From the NCBI RefSeq assembly GCF_021018805.1, contig NC_086259.1, positions 9,556,501 through 9,620,500 of the forward strand: a DNA stretch of 64,000 bases, in the 5' to 3' direction. The notes beneath the pieces were generated by a model. The model did not search any database. It was not told where the DNA came from and was given only the letters and a program-made list of their open reading frames with translations. The stretch is from Prinia subflava. Its lineage: Eukaryota; Chordata; Aves; Passeriformes; Cisticolidae. The position numbers and the translations under genes are program-made. Below, piece after piece: positions 50,301 through 60,992 of the stretch; within the stretch, counting starts at the first letter, position 1, and each line of letters begins with the position of its first letter.

Positions 50301-50616
50301 AGAGCCATCTCTCCATAAATCCAGATCCTTTTCAGGCTCCAGTGTCTGCTGGGGAGCCACGTTAGGGCTGCTAACATTCTAAGCACACTCAGTGGAATCC
50401 AAGTCAAAGCTCAAATTCATTTTAGTCTGTGCAGGGCTGGGCCAGGGCTTAGGACTTCTTCATATCTGATTTGAAATTGAACTTCTAATATGAAGTTCCA
50501 TTTTTTCATCAAACATTTGCAACTAAAAACAAAGACACCCCAAAATATCCACACCATGATATTATCCTGAGGTTTTTTTAAAAATTTTGCCATTCCTTTG
50601 ACGGTCTTCAATCTTC
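50301..50616. other. Unique DNA, nothing recognised
   Basis: No gene or repeat signature seen. Confidence 0.4.
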
Positions 50617-50643
50617 AAATAAAATAATAAATAAATAAATAAG
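50617..50643. repeat. (AAAT)n-type microsatellite
   Basis: Short run of AAAT/AATA units (aaataaaataataaataaat), about six units. Confidence 0.85.
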
Positions 50644-51073
50644 CACCAAACTCTACAACTCAATCAATCCTGATGCCATAGCTTGCTACTCCAGGAAATA
50701 ATGCACAACAGACTTGACTCACACAGAACTGCCTGCAGTTTATCTAAAAAAATACTGCCAAAGTCCCAGCCACTCCAACCTCATCCCTTCTCACTCTATC
50801 CCTTTGCTTCCTCCAGCACTGGCATTTTCTGATCAAGTCAATCAACTCATGGGAAAGAAACACCACAAGCAGCAAAAAATCTGTTAGAACATGATACAGA
50901 CACAATTCAGATGCTCAGTGTGTTGAGAGAAGGACTCACTCTGTGGAGGTGTATTGCTCCAAAGAAAGAGAAAAAACCCCCTGAGTGCCCAAGTCTGATG
51001 ACAGCAAGAATGCAAAAATGTCAGCAACCCCAGCCAAATAATCCCAAAGAGTTTAGGAAACAGCTTCACCCTA
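50644..51073. other. Unique DNA, nothing recognised
   Basis: No gene or repeat family recognised. Confidence 0.4.
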
Positions 51074-51117
51074 AGTTGAACTAATTAGTTGAACTAGTTG
51101 AATTAGTTGAACTAATT
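51074..51117. repeat. 9-bp tandem repeat AGTTGAAYT
   Basis: Four copies of agttgaact or agttgaatt, with aatt spacers after the first and last copies. Period is 13 then 9 then 9. Confidence 0.8.
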
Positions 51118-53422
51118 TCTCTGCGGCTTCCGAGGGTAAGTGCTGTCCCTGCATAGACCTTCCCTTATTGCCACTCATCCGACTGCTCTCAGTCAGTACA
51201 ACTTGTGAGACCTCAGGAAAACATAACCTCCTCTGGGTGGGGAAATACTTTTGCCAGGTTGATGCATCAAATTATTTCAAAGAAGTAGATGTGGCAGGAA
51301 GATGTGGCAGAAGTCCCAACAGAGAGACAGACAAGAAGCACCTTTCCTGTGCTGTGGTGAATTTGTAGACACTTGGTCACTAGGTCTAATGCAATTAAAC
51401 CAAAATAAAAATACTGTTTGCCAATTAGCTAGAACATGCAAGAAGAGCTGTTATCAAGAGATTTGTCCCACTGACCTGAGTAACTGAGTCACTGTAAGGG
51501 ACACAGTGACCCAGCAAAGGTGAGAATGATGTCCAAATACTTGATGACAACCAAACTGTTCCCTCCTGACACATCCCTTGTGCCAGGAGGGACAGACCCC
51601 TGGCAAAGGAATTGTACCCAGTGCCAGGGGTGATCCCAAAGGGAGAACCATGGCAACAGTGCAGTTGTACTGAGCAGTGGCAAAGATCACCTGTCTGGGT
51701 ACCACCACCACAGCTGAGGCACAGCATTTATTGGCAGAGATAACAAAAATTAGAACGAAAAAAAATCAGAAAAATTGTTCTCAGGAAGGTTGGAAAATCA
51801 CATCTCTTCTACATGTGAAACTTCTAATGTTTATATACTTTTTATTTCTAATAGACCACCCTTAATACATTACTTGTATTTTAACTCAAAAACAAAAGAG
51901 AGATATTCTGCTTTCTAAAGGAATGAGAAAAGTAATGATCTCTGCACTTAAGAGAAACAATTTGTCATCTGGATGACCAATACTGGTCACATTATTTTCT
52001 TGGTGTTCCTCTGTAAATCTGCTTTCTGAGTCCTATATCCAGGCTAGGAGGGATTTTCTGTCTAAACCATCAGGGCTCTGCTGGTGCCTTTGACTTCTAC
52101 ATGTTACATCAATACTAATGGCTGTTGGGTCCTCTGATATGAGAAACCCCTAATGACTTCTGAAGATCAAACACACAATTAAAACAACACTTTTATCTGC
52201 AGTTCTGGCCATTATTTTCCCTTTCAATTTCTTTTCCTAAAATTATACGCTAGCAACACATCTTGTGTTTAATAATAATAACCAGCAGAGTTCAAAGTAA
52301 TTTTCAAATCATAAGAGTTTTTAATCTACTAAAACATGTTTTTGGGAAAAATGTTTTTAAATTCAAAATAATCTACAATTATGAACAGAATATTTTAAAA
52401 TATGGGGGAGAAATAAATATTCTATTGCAAACCTGCAAAAGGGAGACAACTATGAAAGTTTAAAACATTTCACAAAATAATTTTCATGTTTTTCAACCAG
52501 CTCTAGTTGCACACTTACTACAGTAAAGCAGCTTTTAAAAAGCAGCTGTGTTTTCCACCAAGGGGTGACAGCATTTCATTGTGGGGATAATGTGTGTAAA
52601 TGATCCCTTCATTATATAGGGTCTGATCTTGCATTCCTTGTGCATCCTAAGTTCACACTGAAACTAACTGTGTGTTAACAATAGTACTCCAGACAAATTC
52701 TAATGGGATAATTGTGCCTTTATTGCAACCTAAATTTCCTTTGTTTCATTTGGATTCAGCGTTTTCCTTTCTGCTACTGAGCCAAAGTCTTCAGAAGGAG
52801 TTTTGCCATATAAAGTTGCACAATTTTAGTGTGATTTGCTAGGGTTTTATGCACCTTGGTACATTTTCCTACTCTGGCAAGTGCCAGAGAAACTTTCTCC
52901 CTTCCATATTGCAGGATCTGGCAACTGCTCAAAAGCAAACCAACACTGTCCAAGATAGATCAGAAAATAAACAAATCTGCTCAAAGGGAAACACAGGAAG
53001 CCATTCAGGTTCTGGAGCAGTGTCACCCACCCTGGAATTTAGCAGGGATCCTTGATAAACACAATTCTCTCACAGACACTACCTCACTAGCCACTGGCCA
53101 TTTTGCACGGTCACAGAAGCATAAACTCCAGTGTACGAGTTCATATAGGGCAAAGTCATTGCTGCAAACATTTCATTAAAAGTTTCCAAAAAATATATTT
53201 TCTTACCTCCATGATAATCATAAAATCTTTAAGCCAATATAAAGCATCCTTACATTATTAGGGCCTGCTTCCTCACAATTTGAGGATGTCTTACATGGAA
53301 AATAGTGTATTATTTCAAATTAACAACCAAAAAAATCAGGGATTTGTGAGGGAAGGCATATAAAAATGCAAATTTCAAAGACCAGAATTACCATACTTCT
53401 TGGTGAAGAGTAAAACACATGG
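51118..53422. other. Unique DNA, nothing recognised
   Basis: A GC-richer piece from 51480 to 51720 has overlapping frames in three minus-strand phases (up to 100 codons), none recognised. The remainder is AT-rich. Confidence 0.42.
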
Positions 53423-53470
53423 GAAAAAAAAAAGAAAAAAGAAAAAAATTAAGAAAATAAATAAATAAAA
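53423..53470. repeat. A-rich low-complexity tract
   Basis: A runs broken by G, passing into AAAT units (aagaaaataaataaataaaa). Confidence 0.85.
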
Positions 53471-53689
53471 TGTCCAAATTATTTCTTACAGAATCAATAA
53501 TATAAAACATATCTCCATTATGCCCTGGTTTAATTGAAACTACATTTCTCCAAGCCTTGCCAGAAAAACAGGAGAATATGGCTACAGAATTCATGCACCC
53601 ACTTTTTATCTGCATGACCTGCTTCAAGAGCTAAGCCAAGTTTCATTAAAAATTATTAGTCTCATAACTTTTTTTTTTCTCTGCCAAAA

Positions 53690-53870
53690 GAGTCCCATAT
53701 GGCACCAATATCAAGATAAAATTGTGGCCGTGTAAAGTTTTTCCCACTCTTAATTTTTTTAAAAAACCCTATAAAGTGATTTTATGGCAAAGTCAAAACC
53801 CGTCGAGGACGATAAGATCTCACTTGATAAAAGTCTGATGGGCAGTTGTGCTAGTTTGGAAATGGGGTAT
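53690..53870. promoter_or_regulatory. Candidate conserved element with GATA motifs
   Basis: Non-repetitive block with three GATAA words (agataaaa near 53715, gataag at 53811-53816, tgataaaa near 53825) and preserved CpGs (ggccgtg, acccgtcgaggacg). CpG retention beside AT-rich factor sites is what suggests constraint. No coding frame. Confidence 0.25.
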
Positions 53871-55439
53871 TTTTATCTGAAAGATGACACACGAGATGTT
53901 CTCATGTCTTATGCACAGCACTGAACCAGAGCAGCTCAGTGGAATATTATCCACTTCTTACTGGGTGCTTTGCTAACACACATTGTGGTATTAAGGAATT
54001 CTTTTGTATTACTGTGGCATCTGCTAAAAATGTCAGATGTGATCACAGGCCTTGCAAAACAAGTATTTTAACAACCAAAACCTTATGATAGGTTATATTT
54101 CAGTGACTTGGAAACAACACTGCATTATCTGAGAAAACAGCACAGATGTTGCTTAATAAACTGCTCAGTTTATGCATTGTATTAACCTCATGAAACATTT
54201 ATGCAAATCTTGCATTAACAAAAGGTAAAAGAATCATTATAGGTTATGAAGAAAACAATGTGACAACCTTTGTTTTTACCTCCATGTTTTATGGGGGCAT
54301 TTTAACTCTTAGGGGTTTCTGTTTAGGAAGACACAAGGGCATTATAGATTTTCATCTATTTTGTTTTCAGTTCTGCTATCATTCCTTCCAGCTGATTTCA
54401 CATTTTATAATGCTAATAGTGGGTGTATGGTTTTGAGTTTCTCTACTGTCAGCTGGTCAGTAGGTCTGGGGGATATATTTAATGGAATCTGACAGCTGAT
54501 GGAACTGATCTCATTGAAAGGGGATTTGATATGTGGGATGAATGTGGTGACCCTCAATTCGACATATTAATGACCATTATTATTCAAACTCTTGCAGCCA
54601 ATATAACTCTTTTTCTTGGACACAGCAGTACATGTGTATAAAAGAAATGACTTATGGATGAGTTAGTCCATATACTAGTTTGAGTGTCATTTAGATAGCA
54701 TGTCAAAACAGATTAGCTATTTTACCCTGAGATAAAATTAAAGCAAAAGCCTTTGTATTCTGTACACTTGTAAACAATGATAAAAATGGGTAGTTTCACT
54801 GGACTGAGTGAGAAATCCAGCAGATACACACACCTCCAACTGTGGGAAAAAGCATTATGTGCTCTGGGCAGGCGAAAATAAAACTCAGCAGTTGGACACT
54901 GCAGCTGCAACCAACAGGTCCTCCCCTGCTATGGGCCACCCAAAGAAGTCAAACACACTCTTTGTGCACAAACAGCTTTTGGAAAAAGAGAAATGCATCA
55001 ACCTTAATTTACACAAATCAGAATTTAGGTAACTAAACTAGCAGAACTTCACATTTTGCATTCACTCGTGACAAAATATTTATTGTTTCATTTACTTTCT
55101 GCTGGTAGGAAAAACTTGGCCCAATCAAAGCTGTGCATGATGGGACAAATAATGTCATATTCAAAAAAATCCTGAGATTCCTGCCATCTTTTGGCAGAAG
55201 GGAAGCTGGTCACAGATGCTTTAACAGATGTGTAGAGGACAAGAAAGAAAATCTTAATATATGAGCAAGAATCATAAGGAACCATTTGATTTTAAATTAT
55301 GCGATACTGCTACTTTTTCAGGTCACAAATATAAAATATATTATTGATCTTGAGCATTGCCTCCTATTTGGAATGTCTTTTAAAACCAAGGGCACTCTAA
55401 TGCCATTTAATCAATAACTGCTTTCACATTTTTGACACA
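53871..55439. other. Unique AT-rich DNA, possibly regulatory in part
   Basis: No gene or repeat family recognised. An octamer ATGCAAAT (POU-type) lies at 54201-54208 within an AT-rich block. Frames of at most 79 codons at 54722-55285 show no known motif. Confidence 0.35.
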
Positions 55440-55960
55440 AATATGCAATTTGCTTACAGATTTTAAAGGCTACTAATGTCCATTGCCTGTTCTTTTCTAC
55501 CACGTCTGAGGAGGGGTGATGTTCTACAATATTTAGCCAGGGTGCCTGCGGTGCCAGGCAGGACATTCAAAACCTTTGCAGCCTGCTTTATGGCCCTGGT
55601 GGTGCATGAATAATAAAAGCACATTGCATTTCTCTCCTTTCCTGCTTTAACAAGCTCTCCAAGCGGGGAGAAAGCTCGGAAAGGAACCAGATAAAATAAA
55701 GCCACCACCAAAATAATGCACAGAGACACTCGACCTACACATGTAAGTATTGCAGCATGTGAGGAATGCACCAATAACCTTAAAGTTATTAAGGAAACCA
55801 TCTGAGGAGGAGGATGTAATTAGATCATAGCAGTGAGATTCACATTTGGTTTCCATATTTTTGAGGACTCAGTCAACATTTAGGATATCTCAATTAATGT
55901 ATGGTTTGAAAGGCTTAACCATATGATGACACTCAATTACTCATTCATCTAGCCAAATAT
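55440..55960. promoter_or_regulatory. Candidate conserved non-coding element (motif-based)
   Basis: Non-repetitive 500-base block with CpGs preserved at intervals (accacgtctg, cctgcggtgcc, aagcggggagaaagctcgg, actcgacc) and homeodomain-type words: ctttatggc (55586-55594), gcatgaataataaaagc (55604-55620) and ctcaattaatgtatgg near 55889. Minus-strand frames to 112 codons have no known family. One of the more enhancer-like stretches here, by composition only. Confidence 0.28.
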
Positions 55961-57699
55961 GTTAAAAGTACTTGAAAAGTCAGTTCTTTAATCTTTTATG
56001 AATTGCCTTTATCTGAACATTGTCACCACATGGGCAAGGGCATCGTGTATCGTGACCAGCTTATGTTTACGTTCTTGCTCATCATCTATTGATGGAAATT
56101 CTAGCTAGGGTTGTTTCTCAAACTTAATATCTACACTTTCAGGACAAAATGGAAATTGAAGCAAAGGTACACTTAAAAACTCACAAGGAACATGAACACA
56201 AACACAATCAAGGTACTGTTAATATGAGAACAAGCTTATTGTGCGTGTGAATTCTGTTAGAAAATTTAGACCCTTAATACTCTAATGCACGTTCCATTTT
56301 CAGTCCTTCCTGCAGAGTCATCTCACTGTCCACAAGCTGAGCTTGCCTTATGGGTAGTCTGGTTTTTGTCACTTTGTTTTACTTTGGAAAGAGCATCTCA
56401 CTTCAAGATAAGAGCATCTGCAATAGGTTCTCTGCAGAAAAGAAAAAAACCTGGTTAATTCCCTATCTTTGAATCCTCAAACTTGTTTATAGCCCTGTTT
56501 GGAATATTGATTATTGTTCTGGCTGATAACCACCACTGGCCTAGTGCCAGTACCTCATTTTTGATCCTTCTATTGCTTCTATACAAGAACAATTTCCTCT
56601 GACCATTGGAAGTCATGTATACCTACATATATCTACATAAATGCATCCCTATATTACATACAAAACCAACAGAACAAAAAAAATGCTTAAAAAACATTAA
56701 TTTCCTTCTTATAATTTTAAAAGGACCAAGGCTTTCTGCACATCTACTGTCAGACAGAGAAATTTGAAACAGCAATCAACAATCATCCCACTTTATTTTA
56801 AGAGAAATTAACATCACGTAAACCACAGGAAATAGAAAGAACCATTGTTTAGCTGGTTTTGTTCTACTTCATGTAAAATGAATATAACACTCTGCAGACT
56901 TTAGGACCCTGAGTGCTACATAATCCCACATATTGGCTTGCTGAACCTGAGCCCCAGCTGTTCTGATAACAGACCCTTTGAAACTGCTGCAACTTTGAAT
57001 AAAAGCCACGTTTGCAGTAATGATGCTACATGGATGGTGGATTAATCATTGCTGCACATACTTCTCAAGGTCCTTGTGTGCTGCTGTTAAATGGGTGCTT
57101 AGTACTCTGAACACCTGAAACTTCACTCCTTTGCACATTTTCAGAACAGTAAAATGAAATGAGGGAATCCCATCGGCTATTAGAAAGTGCAGGGCTTTAC
57201 ACGCCTTAAACATGTTCAGATTTATGATCAAATCCTGTAAGGAAAGCTGGATCCAAGCCCCTCAAACCATTGTACATGAAAAGGGAAAGCTCTACAAGCC
57301 AAGATTGTAACTGTCAAAACAGAACAGGGTCCACAGCATACAATTTATTAACTGGATATGATCGTAAGCTATTAAAAATGAAAAATTTCTGAGAATACAT
57401 AAATCCAACTGTATGATCTCTGTAAGATATATAGGCAGCCTGACAGAGAAAATTCAGGTATTCTTTTAATCCAAAAAACTTTCCTTTAATTAAAAAAAAA
57501 GAATAAATATTAGAGATCACTTATGTGCAGCTTGAGATCAATTTTATTTATCCTAAAAATGAATTTTTTTCATTGGTCTACTCAGTGATCTCAGTATGAA
57601 TTTTATAATGTGACACCAAGTCGTTCCATCTTTCAATGACACCCACAGGTCTGACCTAACACTACTTTCAACAGAAGAAGGGAAAATCATGGTGCCTGC
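55961..57699. other. Unique AT-rich DNA, nothing recognised
   Basis: No protein-like frame above 70 codons and no repeat family recognised. Confidence 0.42.
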
Positions 57700-57960
57700 C
57701 CCTTTTTCAAATTAGTGGAGCATGTTTGCTCAGTTCCTGCCCGGGGACTGACTGCATCGTTATGTGAGAAGGTGACAAAGCAGTTGGATTTTCCCTGCAC
57801 CTCTGGAATGGCCGGGCTTAATGAGCACAACAATGCTGCTGCAATTAATTTCCCTCTGCATCATTCTTAAAGCACGTAATTGTTCCTTCATCAGTGTTCA
57901 GCCTCCAGTTTCTGCAGAGAACTTTTCAGAGCAGCCTTGAAGTTCAGATAAACTCACTGA
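57700..57960. promoter_or_regulatory. Candidate enhancer-like block (homeodomain/SOX motifs)
   Basis: Within 70 bases lie cttaatgag (57817-57825), aacaatg (57829-57835, SOX-type), caattaatt (57842-57850) and cgtaattg (57875-57882). CpGs are kept in tgcccgggg, catcgtta and ggccggg. There is no open frame and no repeat signature. This density of paired TAAT cores with a SOX-type site is typical of developmental enhancers, but it is inference without an alignment. Confidence 0.3.
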
Positions 57961-60059
57961 GACAAACAAAATTCCACCTACTTTGTGTCAAGTGCTCCCT
58001 ATTGTTTAATCCTAGGCCTTCAAAGGCACCAAGCCAATGAAACTTTAACACTAGGCACATCATGGCTTAGATTTAGTGCATCTGAACACCTCTTAAAATA
58101 TCTGCTATAATTTATTCATATTTTGTAGCTTATTAATTAATTTCTGTCCCTTGAGCAAACATTTAGAAATACAATGAAAATAAGAGCAGTATTAGTGCTT
58201 TCTGACTGTTATGGAATTGCCAAGGCAAAACTATCCAGGACTGAAATAATTTATTCATATTCCTGTTGATGCATCACACACAGTGATCAAAGTCTAAGCT
58301 ATGAGGAAAATTTTATTCTAATCTAAATCCAAGCTGCAGGGTTGTATTCAGCAGCAGCAGATACTAAACAACATATTGCTGAAACTGCCTGGTTAAGTCA
58401 AGATTTTTATTATGTGGCAGTATTGACTGAAGAAAACAGCAAACCAACTCTGGTGTAAATCAATGAGCTTTTGCTAGGCTTTCATGAAATAAAAGACCTG
58501 CAGGATTCAAAAGTAAAATAATCAATTTCCTTCTACTGAACAGGTTGGACATTGCAAGGAACAACTCCACAACCATCCACAGTAATAATAATTTACAGGT
58601 ACTGAAAAAGAGCCAGATTTTATTCCCAGACCTGAAATATTTAGATTTTGAAGATATGAACACTGATAAGAGGCAACAAATGCAAGGTCCTGATAAATGA
58701 CCTACCACAGCATCAGGCAAAGCTATTCTAAATTATAGAAAATTTCAGCAGAAAAATCACTCTATGAAGAGCCCAAAAGTAGAAGTAAAACAGAAGTAAA
58801 AGGTTGCAAGCAGAAGTAAATGGTTGAGAGTATACATATACTACTTCTGATTATTTGTGGATTTGTGACGGCCAAATATGTTTTGTTTATAAAAGGGGAA
58901 AATGAATAATTGGTGAAAAAATGTAATGGTAGATACCAAAGGAAACAGATAATGATTCTGACCACATAATGAAGACACATGGCTTTTTACCATCTGATTG
59001 AAATGACTAAATAAAGTTAAATCTTTTACTAAAATTTATAACAGATTTCCTTCTCTCTCTTTCCATCATGATTAATTTGTTATAGAAATTCCTTCTACAA
59101 AAGCATAATTTAAAATCTTACTTTCTCCTGAAGTTTGGTTTGGGGATTACAGAGATCATACTTTCTTTGAATTATATGAACAGCTGTAAACTTCAAGAAC
59201 TCTTTGTAGCACAATATTTGTAGCGCTCTCAGGAATCTCAGCTACAAATAATTTTATTTCCTGTTGTTAAAACATCTGGAATGATATCTGTGGTCCTGGC
59301 AGAGGACTACATATGTGGTGTCAAGGAAATTTAAGAATCCATGTATCCAGAAATGAGCTGGATAAACTGACAAGAAAGAGGATTTACCAAATTGATATTA
59401 AAAAAAAAAATCACTAGTTTTACTAGGTAATACCTTCAGACACTGCTAAAATGAGGTTTATTTCAGTTAAATGAAGCTTACCAAGGCTGTAAAATGCATT
59501 TTACCTTATCAAAACTCTAACCAGAACCTCTTTCCTTGACAAATAGCTTCTGAAAGGCACCAAACCTCACATAATTATAGGCTAAAAAAACCCACTAAAA
59601 ATATACTCTGTACCACACACATGCAGCATAACAGCTTGATTTCATCATAACACTTAAATGCAATATTTTCCTGCACAGTATTATATTAATATGATAAAGT
59701 GCAGCCAGCCAAAAAATAGCTGAAGAGCTGCAAAGTGATTTCAGAAATTGAAAAGCAATTTCAAATGTTTGGTAAGCATTAACTTGCTCACTGCGCCCTA
59801 TCAAAACCAGCTGCTAGACCATAATTCTAACCTTTTCCCTTTCAAAAATGCAGGGCCTTGAAACACTCTATTAATGAGAAATGAATATGGTAATTGAAAG
59901 AGTAAATATAATTTTAAAAGAAAGCTCCCACCATCAAAAATCTTCCTCCATTTACATTGGCCTGTTTTAGTAAAGGAATAATATGAAAAAGTGTTCCTGG
60001 GTAAGATACTTATCTGTGCTAACCAATAGATTAATGAAATTTTGAAGCATTCCTCTGCA
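57961..60059. other. Unique AT-rich DNA, nothing recognised
   Basis: No gene recognised. A small repeated word, agaagtaaa (58781-58821, four spaced copies), and a 10-base A run near 59400 are the only low-complexity features. Confidence 0.42.
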
Positions 60060-60336
60060 CCACGTGGCCAGTGATCTCACTGGACCCTCTCTTGATAGCC
60101 CTGTGGCTGATGGACAGAGGGGTGCTGAGACACAGGGGCATGTCCAGAAACACAGCGCCAGAAATGGCTTTTCCAGCTGAAAGGCAGCTGGGGGATCCCA
60201 CCTCGCCTGCCTCAGGATCCCTCCCCACAGCCGGCTCTGCATCCCGCTCCATGGGAAAGGGGGGCTCATCTCCGGAAACCCTGCCCCATCTCAAACAGCT
60301 CCCTGGGGCTCAGAGCAGGGGCCCAGAGCAGCACAG
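60060..60336. other. GC-rich left flank of the minisatellite
   Basis: An abrupt rise in G+C and CpG relative to the AT-rich DNA to the left (agcgcc, ctcgcc, agccggc, atcccgctcc, tccggaaacc). Open frames run through it on both strands into the repeat. It may be the left part of the same composite element as the array and the CR1 copy, but I could not match it to CR1. Confidence 0.35.
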
Positions 60337-60766
60337 AGCCACTGCCCGTTTACAGACAGACAGACAGACATGCCACTGCCCCCACTGCCCATTTACAGAC
60401 AGACAGACAGACAGACATGCCACTGCCCCCACTGCCCATACAGACAGACAGACAGACATGACACTGCCCCCACTGCCCATTTACTGACAAACAGACAGAC
60501 ACGACACTGCCCCCACTGCCCATTTACTGACAGACAGACAGACATGCCCCTGCCACTGTCATTGCCCATTTACAGACAGACAGACAGACATGCCACTGCC
60601 ACTGCCCCTGCCACTGCCCCTGCCACTGCCCATTTACAGACAGACCTGCCCCTGCCACTGCCCATTTACAGACAGACAGACATGCCACTGCCCCTGCCAC
60701 TGCCCCTGCCACTGCCCATTTACAGACAGACAGACAGACATGCCACTGCTCCCACTGCCACTGCCC
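60337..60766 (+). repeat. Compound minisatellite: (ACAG)n plus TGCCAC/TGCCCC units
   Basis: About nine modules, each made of 'catttacagac' followed by two to five ACAG tetramers, then 'atgcc' and a run of TGCCACTGCCCC-type 6/12-mers. Modules start near 60349, 60392, 60438, 60479, 60522, 60568, 60631, 60664 and 60719, most about 43 bases apart, with longer ones where the 12-mer part has grown. Both sub-repeats vary in number, so the locus is probably polymorphic. Long frames reading Gln-Thr-Asp-Arg and Cys-His-Cys-Pro repeats across it are artefacts. Confidence 0.93.
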
Positions 60767-60805
60767 AGAGTTCCTCTCCAGCTTCCCTGCACTCCCCTTC
60801 AGATC

Positions 60806-60992
60806 CTGTGCCAGTCACCGTGCAGTGGAACAGGTTTTCCAGAGAGGGAGTGCTCCCCACTGGAGAGATTCCAGAGCTCTGAGCCCAGCCCTGTGCCATG
60901 TGCTCTGGGTGATCCTGCTGGAGCAGGGAGCTGGGAGCAGGGGACCCACTGTACTCCTCTCCAGCCTGACCCCTTCTCTGATTCTGTGATTT
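60806..60992 (+). mobile_element. CR1 LINE 3' end fragment, forward orientation
   Basis: Recognisable CR1 blocks: gtgcagtggaacaggttttc, cagagagggagtgctcccca, ctggagagattccagagctc, agccctgtgccatgtgctct, gggtgatcctgctggagcag and the tail ccccttctctgattctgtga. It begins about 40 bases after the minisatellite, so the array sits at or just upstream of its truncated 5' end. Diverged from the other copies in the window, with small indels. Confidence 0.88.
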
